Part shown: one piece after another, positions 1-15,299 of the stretch
Layout: every line of letters begins with the position of its first letter
Numbering within the stretch: position 1 is the first letter of the stretch
Assembly (NCBI GenBank): GCA_016946835.1
Contig: JACVTC010000036.1
Span: 711,501 to 775,500 of the forward strand
DNA: 64,000 nucleotides
Reading direction: 5' to 3'
Source of the DNA: Neocallimastix lanati (nom. inval.)
Lineage: Eukaryota > Neocallimastigomycota > Neocallimastigomycetes > Neocallimastigales > Neocallimastigaceae
Translations under genes and position numbers: made by a program
The notes under the pieces: generated by a model
The model's database searches: none
Seen by the model: only the letters and a program-made list of their open reading frames with translations
What the model was told of the DNA's origin: nothing

Positions 1-201
1 ATATATTTTATACCGTCATTATTATAAATATTTAAAACTCAATTTTAAAACAAATATTATATCTTTATTGATTAATAACACTAATTTATATTTAATAAAA
101 AAAAAATAATACTAATACAAATAATACTAATACAAATAATACTAATTATAATAATAAATATAATAATAATAATTGTAATATATTTATGAAAAAGGGTCAA
201 T

Positions 202-3200
202 ATGGCTTTGATAGCACAAAATAATGATAAAACTATTCTATTAAAATTATTACTAAAAATCGCAAAGCAAGATAATGACATTGGTAATTGTTTACCAACA
301 GATGGTGATGTCATACCAAAGTCTAAATCTGCTACTCAAACTTATCAAGAAGATTTGATAAAAGCTGGAATATTAAATGATGACCTTATTGAATGTATTA
401 CAAGTCTAACACAAGTCGTTAGTGAAATTAATGATACTTGGAAGGTTTTTTCTAAATCCAAGGATATTTTACCTAATGGGGAACGTTTAGAAAATTTATC
501 TTGGAGAATAATGAATTATCATAAAGATCTTAAACCCAATTTATCTTTTCCAGAATTTAAATCTAATATTTCTCTAGAAGAAGAGGATACAACTCATTCT
601 AATAATAATAATCATAATAATAATAATAGTAATAATAATAATAATAATAATAATACTATGGATTATACATCTAATTCAAATCTTTCCAAAACTCCTACTG
701 TGAATACCATTAATCATCCTGATTACACAAACCCTTTAGATGCTAAAAAGGAAGATAATCAGATTAGTAAATTACCATCTTTATCTTCTATGGTAAAATT
801 AAATATTATTAATAATTAATAATAATATATATATATTTTATTTTATTTTTTATTTTATTTTATTTTTTATTTTATTTTATTATTTCATTTTATTTTATTA
901 TTTCATTTTATTTTATTATTTCATTTTATTTTATTATTTCATTTTATTTTATTTTTTCATTTTATTTTATTATTTCATTTTATTATTTCATTTTATTTTA
1001 TTATTTCATTTCATTTCATTTCATTTTATTTTTTATTTTATTATTATTATTATTATTATTATTTTAATTTTTATATTATATTATTTTATTTTACCACAAA
1101 GTACTTTTAGTTATAAAATTTATTACTTTTATTTTTTATTGTTTCCTTATTTTATATTTTATATTTGTTTAAAGTTATCAATATATTGATAATTAAAATT
1201 TTACATATATATATATATTTTAATATATAAAAATATTAGTTTTGATTATATATTTATTTATATTGGTTTATAAATTATTTGAAATATATTTTATATTAAT
1301 TTAAATATTAAAAATTAAAATTTTTTTTTTTTTTTTTTGAATTATATTTATTTATTTACTAATATTTAAAATATAGATATAGTAATTTTTTTTAATTGGA
1401 TATGTTAAATTACTTTTCTATAAATTTATTAAATATATATATATATATTATTATTTTATTTTTATTTTATTTTTTTTTTTTAAAATTTTATTTTTTCTTT
1501 TCTTTATAATAATGATATACATAAATACTATAAAAATACACAAATTTTTATTATTATTGTTAATATATTTTTATTTTTATTTTTATTTTATTTTTTTTTT
1601 TTAAATTAAAAAAGAATTCCAAAACAGTCATTCCTGGTGATGCATTAATAACAGAAAGTTTTAATGAACCAATTAATATGCCATTAAACATTCCAAAAAT
1701 TGATTTTAATATTAAAAAGGAGGAACATACCATTACAAAAAACAATATAGAGAATATGAAAAATAATGGATTATTAATAGATGTTCGTAATAGTGCGACA
1801 GATACTGATAGCTTCTCTTCCTATACCACCACTATTAATGATAATCTAAGTTATAATTCTCAGCAATCAGTTTCCTATACATCTAATTTGGACGGTGATG
1901 AATGGATGAAACAATTTATGGCTTTTGATAATTTAGCAGTGAATGATAATATGTCATTACCGTTAACTAATTTAGAATATTTTAAAACTCAATTTAATTC
2001 ACCAAATCTAAATTCTCATACAGCAAATTCATTACCAAGAAGAATGAGTGCAATTAAATATGATAAAAGTATGTCTTCATCTTTTGCTAATTCTGTAGGC
2101 AATAAAACTTTTTATAAAGCTAATACTAAGTATTCAACAAGTAAAGCAAGCCTCTTCAGTCCTTCTCTTCCAAATAATAGTAGTAATAATAGTAATGTTA
2201 AACCCATGAGTACTATCGGTAGTGATACCTCTCCTTCTCCAAACCTTACTAATAACTATTATTCTACCACATTACCCTCCTCTTCCTTAAATGATCCATT
2301 TATAATAGCTTCAGGTGATCAAGATAAGATGAAGGCGAAATCTCTAATGAATAGTACTAATCCACCTTTACCAGTAAAATCTGCATCTTTTTCATTACCA
2401 CCAACTGCATCACTCTTTGATAGTAATCCAATAGAATCAAATTCTATGAAATCTAATTCTTCACAGAAAAGTAATTCTTCTTCTACTTTAAAAAGTTCCA
2501 CTACGACCACCAAAAATAAAACAACAAAATCTAAGGAAAGAAAAATTAAAGGTGTTACTAGTGGGCTTAATGGTAAACCTGCAAAACGTCGTCTTAATTC
2601 TAAAAAAAATAATGGGGAACAAGGAACGATTGTTTGTTCTAATTGTGGTACAACTAATACACCATTATGGCGTAGAAATGCTAATGGTGAGTCATTATGT
2701 AATGCTTGTGGTCTCTTCTACAAATTACATGGAGTAGTTCGACCCATCAGTATGAAAACTGATATTATTCGTAAACGTAATCGTAGTAGTAAGTGTAATA
2801 ATTCATTGGATACAAAGTTTCCTAAAAATTCCATGGAAGCTTCTGTTAAGGGTACAAAAAGTAAGTTTTCTCAATAATATATATATGCTAAATATTTTTA
2901 CTTTATAAATTTAAATAACATATTAATTTAAAATTATTAATGATATATGATATATATATATACTTTTTTTTTTTATTATTATTTTATTATTATTTATTAT
3001 TTATTTTTATTTTTATTACTATTTCTATCTCTATTTTCTATTTATTTTATTTAAATTTTTATTTTGTATTTTATTTTATTTTTTATTTTATTTCTATTTT
3101 TATTTAATTTATCATTTATATTTTTAATTTATTTAAAAATTTTATTCATATTTTCCATTTATTTAAATCTTTATTCATATTTTTAATTTATTTAAATATT

Positions 3201-3269
3201 ATATTATTTATATTTTTATTTTATTTAAATATTTTTATTCATTTATTATTTTATCTAAATTATTATTAA

Positions 3270-3358
<89 letters not shown>

Positions 3359-5443
3359 TATTATTATTTATATTTATATTTATATTATATTTATATTTAT
3401 ATTTTATATTATTTATATTTTATTTTTATTTTATTTTTGTTTTATTTTTATTTTATTTTTTATTTATTTTTTATTTTTTTTTAATAATTAAAAGGTTCAG
3501 CAAAGGCTACTTTCAGTAATATTCCGAATAATGCTAATCCTACCAAAAATACTAAAAATAAAAAATCTAATTTATCTTCTTTAAATAAAAAGATTCAAGC
3601 AATTGCACCACAACCTCTATCTTCAGGAACAACTTCCTTAAACTCTGCTACTATTCCAACATCTAATCCATTAAAAAGTATAAATAAATCTTTTCCTTCA
3701 TCTATTTTACCTACTCAAAGTTTACCTACATCATCTACTTCATTAAACATTAATTCTAAACCTACAATATTGACTACAATGGCTACATCTGTAGGATTGA
3801 ATAGTAATTCATTTATTTCTGTTAAAAATCCTACAATAAATTTAATGAATACTACTCCTACTCCTACTACTACTCCTACTACTACTAATCCATCTAAATT
3901 TAATACACCTAAGAATCCTTCTAGTGGTATACCCACAACTCATAATTTAAATATTAATAATCAAAGATCGGGTAAAGATAGTATTATTATACCGACTTCT
4001 TCAAATCATGAAACTAATGGTTCTTTAATGATGAATTTCAATAATGAGGCTAATATCAAACAAATATTAGATGCCATTATGAATAATAGAAATAGTAACA
4101 ACACCAGTAATAGTAGCAATACTGCAGGTATGAATATGACTATTAATCAAACAAATGAATTATCTCTTGAAGCCTTACAAAATTCTGATCAACTTTTACA
4201 AAAGATGCAACAATTATTAACGCTTGAAAATACAATTAAAAAAGTAGAAAATGATAATTATACTATCAAAGATGTAATGAATTCAGATACATTTTATTCT
4301 CAAATTCAAAGTTTAGTTGATCTTAAAAAAATGCAATTAGAACAACTTTTGAAAAAAGCTCAATCCAATTATAATCCACCTCCTGTTTCATTATCTCAAA
4401 ATAATACCATCCCCACTACTTCTAATACTGCTGCTACTGCTGCTTCTACTACAAATACTACAAATTCGACTAATAATTTCAATAAACTTGTAGAACTTGC
4501 TAAACCTGTTAAGGAATTTTTAAATCAAAATAAAGGTCAAAGTCAGGAACAACTGGTAAAACAAATTTTACAACTTATCTCAAATGCTACCAATCCATCT
4601 TCATCATCTACTTCTACTGGCGTAGTGACTACTACCAACCCTACTTCAGACCATTTAAATCAAAATATTACTACCAGTTCATTAAATGCCGGTAGTTTAT
4701 TATCAACTATCAATAATTTAACGAATACTTCAGCTGCATCGATTACACCCTCTACATTTAATACTGGTTATGGCAGTTTTAATGATAGTATTATTATGTC
4801 TGATTATATATCACCTATTTCTAATTATTCAGGTAGTGGTACCAGTAGTATGAATCTTACTAATTCACCTATTGCCTCTAAAAAAAAAGTTTTAAATCCT
4901 CAACGGAAAGACAGTATGAAAATTGATACGGATGACCCCTCTATGAATAATTATTTAAATCTTTCCCTTAATAATTCTTATGGTGCCCCTACTACCAGTT
5001 CAGATCTTACTATGAGCACTATTGGTATCTCAAAAACAAAAATTCCTTCCTTAATTAACCCTCCATTCCATTTACCTGGAATTACTACTTTGGAAAGCTC
5101 TACTAATTCTTCAAGTATTTCTAATGATTCAAATCATAATGCTTCCACTACTGATTATAATTATTTACTTTCATTATCGGGTAATGACCATGATCATAAT
5201 CATAGTGATATCACACATTCAGTAGCAACAGGTAGTAATACTTCCGGAGTTATATCAACAGCAACTGCGTCCTTTACTAATCCAATAGACTCTGATAATA
5301 ACGATAATAACAACGATAATAATAACAATGAAAATAGTAATAATAGTCTTTTATCGAATCCTTTAGTTCGGGAACATATGGATTTTTTCTCTAAAAATGA
5401 TCTATTTAATTCAATAAATTATTCATTTACAGATGATTATTAA
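202..5443 (+). CDS. AreA/NIT2-like GATA zinc-finger transcription factor (3 exons)
   Basis: Exons are 202..792, 1615..2860 and 3495..5443 (1261 residues). Donors are GTAAAA and GTAAGT; junction phases are 0 and 1 and the frame closes at TAA. An alternative in-frame acceptor would start exon 3 at 3501. Residues 79-110 hold a W-(F)-L..RLENLSWR block, the short N-terminal domain (DUF1752) of fungal AreA/GAF regulators. A single GATA finger lies at C538-C541-17-C559-C562, followed by the basic tail [15 protein letters not shown]. By family it is a nuclear factor that binds GATA sites, classically in nitrogen catabolite control; which nutrient it senses here is unknown. The remaining ~650 residues are Ser/Thr/Asn-rich with Gln-rich helical stretches near 4170-4370 and no recognised domain. 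The exon 1 domain and the exon 2 finger belong to one family, which supports joining the exons. Confidence 0.9.
884..1020. repeat. 18-bp minisatellite in intron 1 of the GATA gene
   Basis: About seven to eight imperfect copies of the unit TTTCATTTTATTTTATTA lie inside the 822-bp intron 793..1614. One copy is shortened to 13 bp and the last degenerates into repeated TTTCA. Confidence 0.8.
3270..3367. repeat. (TTA)n microsatellite in intron 2 of the GATA gene
   Basis: Roughly 100 bp of almost pure ATT/TTA repeat lies within the intron 2861..3494. Confidence 0.9.
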
Positions 5444-5762
5444 TAAAAAATAATTTTTTTCTTTATTTTTTCGTAAGTAATCCAAAATAAATAAAGTAAT
5501 ATTGAAAAAAAAAAATAAAAAAAAAAAAAATAAAAGAAAATTTATTTCATTATTTTTAATGAAATTGATAATAATAATAGTAATAATAATGAACAATAAA
5601 TAAATATTTAAAATATAAAATAAATAATAAATAAAAAAAAAAAAATCATTGAAAAAAAAAAAAAAGGAATATAAAAAATATTTATAATAGATTCTATTAT
5701 ATTATAAATAGTTTTTTTTTATTATTATTTCTATTGTATTGTTCATTGTTTATTTTTATCTA

Positions 5763-5831
<69 letters not shown>

Positions 5832-6166
5832 CATTATTATTATCATATATAAATGAGATTATGACTTTTTTTTTATTTATATTTTTATTTTATTTTTATT
5901 TTTTAATTCTTATTTTTACTTTTACTTTTTACTTTTTTATTTTTTACTTTTTACTTTTTACTTTTTATTTTTTATTTTTTATTTTTTATTTATCAATTTA
6001 TTTTTTTATTCTATATAATCTTTTTTTCTTTGTAAATAGAAAAATAATATAAATATATATACAAGTAGATATAATAATTAAAATAGAAGAAAATATTGAA
6101 CAAATATACTTTTATGAATTTAAAAAGAAAATTGTTGAGAATCAATAATAAAAATATATAATATAA

Positions 6167-6226
<60 letters not shown>

Positions 6227-6274
6227 CCATGAAACATTTCATTCGAACTCCCTTTTTATTTTTAATTATTATTA
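5444..6274. other. Intergenic, low complexity
   Basis: This stretch has no supportable gene. It contains A-rich runs, (TTA)n near 5764-5830, a TTTTTA-type pyrimidine tract near 5860-5990 and a poly-T run at about 6183-6226. ORFs here are homopolymer artefacts. Confidence 0.8.
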
Positions 6275-6759
<485 letters not shown>

Positions 6760-6814
6760 GAGAAAATTAAAGAAATAAACTAATTTTTGAAACAATTTGA
6801 TTTTGATAATTCAT

Positions 6815-6845
6815 GATGATTGAATACTAGGAGTATTCAATCATC
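6815..6845. other. Perfect 14-bp stem hairpin
   Basis: The arm GATGATTGAATACT at 6815-6828 is exactly complementary to 6832-6845, leaving a 3-nt loop (AGG). It sits about 100 bp past the stop codon of the minus-strand repeat gene and could form near its transcript end. The function is unknown. Confidence 0.85.
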
Positions 6846-6946
6846 TTATCCATGCTTATATACTGTACTTATAACATTAAAGAATAATATAATTTCATAT
6901 TTTTTTATTTTTATTTTTATTTTATTTTATTTCATTTTATTTATTA

Positions 6947-8668
6947 CTAATATATTTTTTTAATCTTATAAAAGTTATTGTCAGAATCTGATTCACTATC
7001 AGTATCCGAATCCGAATCTGATTCACTGTCAGTATTATTTAATTTCTTTATACTAAGTTTTTTATCAGAATCTGATTCACTATTAGTATCAGAATCTGAT
7101 TCAGTATTATTTAATTCATTTTGATGATGTATTCCATTAAAAGAATTGTCTTTATTAAAATATGACTCATTATTGACAGATAAATTTGATTTATTTTCAT
7201 TGGATTTATTTTGACAGAATATTTCACTATCAGTATCCGAATCTGATTCACTATCAGTATCAGAATCTGATTCAGTATTATTTAATTCATTTTGATGATG
7301 TATTTCATTAAAAGAATTGTCTTTATTAAAATATGACTCATTATTGACAGATAAATTTGATTTATTTTCATTGGATTTATTTCGACAGAATATTTCACTA
7401 TCAGTATCCGAATCTGATTCACTATAAGTATCAGAATCTGATTCACTATCAGTATCAGAATCTGATTTAGTATCATCTAATTCATTTTGATGATGTATTC
7501 CATTAAAAGAATTGTCTTTATTAAAATATGATTCATTATTGACAGATAAACTTAATTTATTTTCATTGGATTTATTTTGACAGAATATTTCACTATCAGT
7601 ATCCGAATCTGATTCACTATCAGTATCAGAATCTGATTTAGTATTATTTAATTCATTTTGATGATGTATTCCATTAAAAGAATTGTCTTTATTAAAATAT
7701 GATTCATTATTGACAGATAAACTTATTTATTTTCATTGGATTTATTTTGACAGAATATTTCACTATCAGTATCCGAATCTGATTCACTATCAGTATCAGA
7801 ATCTGATTTAGTATTATTTAATTCATTTTGATGATGTATTCCATTAAAAGAATTGTCTTTATTAAAATATGACTCATTATTGACAGATAAATTTGATTTA
7901 TTTTCATTGGATTTATTTCGACAGAATATTTCACTATCAGTATCCGAATCTGATTCACTATAAGTATCAGAATCTGATTCACTATCAGTATAAGAATCTG
8001 ATTCAGTATTATTTAATTCATTTTGATGATGTATTCCATTAAAAGAATTATCGATATTACAATATAACTCATAACTGACAGATAAACTTGATTTATTTTT
8101 ACTTAATTTATTTTTCTTTTTACAGAGAGGAATTTTTTTAATTGAATCTATAAGATCGTTTATTTTGAATTTTTCAGAAAATGTTTTCCAGGTAAATATA
8201 TTTTCATTTTTAACGTTAACAGTTTCTAAAATTTTCTGTAGTATTTCTTTAAATGGTGCTTTTAAATCATTATTATATATTTGGGAATAATTATATATTG
8301 AAGATTTCGATAATAAAATATATTTTTTATTTTGTTTTTTCAAATTTTTAAATAATTCTATGAAATTTGCATTTAACAATAAATTATCGATGCAATAAAA
8401 TAGTATTATTCCTTCTAAAAAATTAATATCAATTAGTTTACTTTTATAGGAAATTGTTTCAAATTTTAAATTGTCTTTGTTTTTTTCAATAAAATTTAAA
8501 TATTTTTTGTTGTTTTTTTTCTAAATTTTTCAGTTCAGCATAATTTTCTATTAATGAAACAATATGTATTTTTCTAGATTGGTTAATTAATTTTTCTATT
8601 AAAGGTATAATATCATTTTTATCATTAATGGTAATAATTAATCTATTTTTTTTAATATATTTATCCAT
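6947..8668 (-). pseudogene. Ser/Asp-rich tandem-repeat protein, frameshifted
   Basis: The ATG is at 8668 and the TAG at 6947-6949. About 210 N-terminal residues of unrecognised Lys/Ile/Leu-rich sequence precede a repeat domain built from SDSDTDSE stretches alternating with an Asn-rich spacer (NKSNENK, FNGIHHQNELNN). Two single-base lesions break the frame. One is an extra A in the A8 run at about 8512-8519. The other is a missing base near 7725-7730, where one repeat unit is 170 bp instead of 171. Downstream of each lesion the frame resumes and stays open, so the gene decayed recently or the assembly has homopolymer errors. No family was recognised; no signal peptide or membrane segment is apparent. 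Confidence 0.65.
6975..8060 (-). repeat. Coding tandem array, 171/195-bp units
   Basis: The landmark word TAATTCATTTTGATGATG recurs at about 7112, 7283, 7478, 7649, 7819 and 8014, giving spacings of 171, 195, 171, 170 and 195 bp. The 195-bp unit carries 24 extra bp, one more 8-codon SDSDTYSE block. Units are highly similar, including silent sites, which indicates recent unequal exchange. Confidence 0.92.
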
Positions 8669-10649
<1,981 letters not shown>

Positions 10650-10669
10650 GTTTAAAATTATTATCATCA

Positions 10670-10840
10670 CTAGCCTAACCCTAATGAATACCATCTATCA
10701 CTATTTTTACCGCTGATATCCAAAGTAATATCTTCATTTTTATTGTATTCTACAATAAATGATTAAATTTTTTCAATATTTTCATCTTTAACTAATTTTA
10801 ATATTGAAATGAATTTTTTTACCACTACTAGACATTTCTT
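10670..10840 (-). pseudogene. Possible ankyrin-type protein relic
   Basis: Read on the minus strand, this patch gives a protein-like stretch: an LVKDENIEK-like segment, then VEYNKNEDITLDIS and DRWYSLGLG, broken by stops. The spacing and the W-Y/P-L ending resemble the Lys/Asn-rich ankyrin repeats common in gut-fungal proteins. The base composition is less extreme than in the flanks. This is a weak call from memory of the family style. Confidence 0.3.
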
Positions 10841-11387
10841 AGTCAATTAAAAAAAGTAAAGACTAATAAACCTGAAATTTAATTTACTACAAAATTTTAA
10901 TTTTGATTATTATTATTAATTTATTCAAAAAATTTTAATTTTATACCCAATAAATTGAATTTTTAATAATTCTTAAAATCGTAATTTAACATATATTACC
11001 TAGTAATTATTACCTAGTAATTATAATAAAAAGGCATTAATAAAACAATCTGATTATCTATATTAATATCTATAGTTTAATATATATATATAACAAAATT
11101 TTTTCTTTATATTTAAAATTTAAATCTATAGAAAAAAATTTGCTATTAATTACTTGGAAAATATCCGCTTTTTAAAAAATAATAATTTCCGCTATTTTAA
11201 TCATTAAAAAGTATAAATTTATGCGGAAATATAATTCTAATTTTTCATATTCTGAGTCATTTTATAGTTTTTTTTGTTAAAATGAGTCAATTTGTGGCTT
11301 ATTTCTATTAACTTGAAGTAATAGACCAATACTATCTTCTTAAATTAATTTAATGAATCATAATTAATAAAATTATTTGAAAATTAG

Positions 11388-11427
11388 TTAGGTAAATAAG
11401 ATATTTTAAAATATCTTATTTACCTAA
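11388..11427. promoter_or_regulatory. 40-bp perfect palindrome
   Basis: Two 20-bp arms (11388-11407 and 11408-11427), each beginning TTAGGTAAATAAG, are exactly complementary with no spacer. The palindrome ends 6 bp before the TATA box. It could be an operator, a cruciform, or the transcript end of something upstream. Confidence 0.85.
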
Positions 11428-11433
11428 AAAAAA

Positions 11434-11441
11434 TATAAAAA
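11434..11441 (+). promoter_or_regulatory. TATA box (TATAAAAA)
   Basis: TATAAAAAGG lies 241 bp before the start codon. It fits a transcription start near 11465 with a leader that contains a predicted intron. Confidence 0.55.
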
Positions 11442-11476
11442 GGTCAAATTTCTCTTCATTTTGTATGTATATCATT

Positions 11477-11507
<31 letters not shown>

Positions 11508-11568
11508 ATAAACTTAAAAATTTTAATTAATTATAAAAAATAATTATTTATACAAAAGATAATATAAT

Positions 11569-11669
11569 GTAAGTAAATATATATGAAGTAAAATTTTATG
11601 TTCGTTAATTTTAATTATACTAATTGTTATATTTATTAAAAAAAAAAAAAAAAAATAAAAATAAATTAG
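11569..11669 (+). other. Predicted 5'-leader intron of the metallothionein gene
   Basis: A consensus donor GTAAGT is at 11569, a yeast-like branch site TACTAAT at 11618-11624 and an acceptor TTAG ending at 11669, five bases before the ATG. Removing it deletes the Lys-rich upstream extension of the open frame, which is otherwise unlike a metallothionein N-terminus, and also an upstream ATG-TAA at 11567. Confidence 0.6.
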
Positions 11670-11674
11670 TAAAA

Positions 11675-12223
11675 ATGTGTGACTGTGAAAAGAATTCTGG
11701 TACATGTGATTGCCCAGCTAACTGTCCATGTAGAGATGCTCAAGGACAATGCCCATGTAAGCCAGGTGAAATGTGTGCTGGTTGTGTTAATACTTCTTGT
11801 GGATGTGGTTGTGGATGTTCTGAAACCAAGAGCTGTTCTTGTTCTGAAGAAAAAAAGGCTTGTGATTGCTCAGCTAACTGTCCATGCAGAGATGCTCAAG
11901 GACAATGCCCATGTAAGCCAGGTGAAATGTGTGCTGGTTGTGTTAATACTTCTTGTGGATGTGGTTGTGGATGTTCTAAAACCAAGAGCTGTTCTTGTTC
12001 TGAAGAAAAAAAGGCTTGTGATTGCCCAGCTAACTGTCCATGCAGAGATGATCAAGGACAATGCCCATGTAAGCCAGGTGAAATATGTGCTGGTTGTGTT
12101 AACACTTCTTGTGGATGTGGTTGTGCTTCTAAATGTCCATGTAGAGATGATAATGGTAAATGTGGATGCACTCCAGATGCTAAATGCAATAATTGTACTG
12201 GTGGATGCGGTTGTCAACATTAA
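11675..12223 (+). CDS. Metallothionein, 182 residues, repeat-built
   Basis: The chosen start gives MCDCEKNSG; the frame extends further upstream but only through a predicted intron. The protein has 49 cysteines (27%) in C-X-C and C-X2-C patterns, no aromatic residues and one terminal His, typical of cytosolic metallothioneins that bind Cu, Zn or Cd through thiolates. It consists of three tandem units of 52 residues (156 bp), each with NCPCRDxQGQCPCKPGE, CAGCVNTSCGCGC and SCSCSEEKK blocks. The third unit lacks the SCSC part and is followed by a shorter C-terminal module. Units are almost identical at DNA level, so duplication was recent. At three times the usual ~60 residues it is a concatenated form. 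G+C is far above its surroundings, as Cys and Gly codons require. The metal preference cannot be read from sequence. Confidence 0.93.
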   Translation: MCDCEKNSGTCDCPANCPCRDAQGQCPCKPGEMCAGCVNTSCGCGCGCSETKSCSCSEEKKACDCSANCPCRDAQGQCPCKPGEMCAGCVNTSCGCGCGCSKTKSCSCSEEKKACDCPANCPCRDDQGQCPCKPGEICAGCVNTSCGCGCASKCPCRDDNGKCGCTPDAKCNNCTGGCGCQH

Positions 12224-12909
12224 ATAATTGAAAATTTTAAAATATTATAAAATAGAAAAAAAAAAACATTATTATTATTAATAAATTATTAATAAAATTA
12301 TACCACTATAGTATTTTATTTTTAATTTTTAAAGTCATAGAAAAAAAAAATAATAATAAAAGTAATTAACTTTTTATTAATACATTCAAAACGTGAATTG
12401 GATTGATTAAACATTAAACTATAATGAAAATCAACCAATGTAAAAACTTGAAATGAATGTACTTCAAAGTACAAATTTTATTTAATTTTAATTAACAAGA
12501 TTCATAATTTTAAAATAAATAATGTAATAAAAAATAATATAAATGATAAAGTCAAATTAATATATGAAATATAAAAAAATTATAAAAAAAATAAGTAAAT
12601 ATATAATTTTTTTGTATTAAAAAATATATAAATAAAGTCAAATTATATGAAACATAAAAATAATTGTAAAAAATAAGCAAATATATAATTTTTGTGTATT
12701 AAAATATAAATAATTTATAATACAATTGAATGCATAAATATATAATATATATGATATTTTATGAAATTTTTAAAATTATAAATTTAATTATAATATATAA
12801 TATTTACCTCTATGTATTTATTTTTTTATAAAATTTTTATTTTTAATACTTTTATTCTCTCTCTAAAATACTCAAAATATTTTCTTGGATTTTTTTTTTT
12901 TTTTTTTTT
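12224..12909. other. 3' flank of the metallothionein gene, intergenic
   Basis: No gene is visible. AATAAA-like words occur soon after the stop. A degenerate tandem duplication starting AAAGTCAAATTA has copies at about 12548-12633 and 12634-12710. Confidence 0.65.
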
Positions 12910-15290
<2,381 letters not shown>

Positions 15291-15299
15291 AACACTAGA

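Larger units (their letters stand above)
11161..11441 (+). promoter_or_regulatory. Putative metallothionein promoter
   Basis: This interval upstream of the metallothionein gene holds GC-containing words that stand out in AT-rich DNA. TCCGC is at 11164-11168 and 11188-11192, and its complement GCGGA at 11223-11227, with TTTCCGC and GCGGAAA forming an inverted pair. Two exact TGAGTCA heptamers lie at 11253-11259 and 11283-11289, 30 bp apart. A 40-bp palindrome and a TATAAAAA box follow. TGAGTCA is the consensus of AP-1/Gcn4-type bZIP factors; that such a factor controls this gene is inference. Confidence 0.6.

Noticed and set aside
10672-10683. CCTAACCCTAAT, telomere-like
   Set aside because: There are not even two full tandem telomere units, so it is chance similarity.
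11624-11674. N-terminal extension (KKKKKNKNK) of the metallothionein frame
   Set aside because: It has no ATG start and lies in a predicted leader intron with donor, branch site and acceptor.
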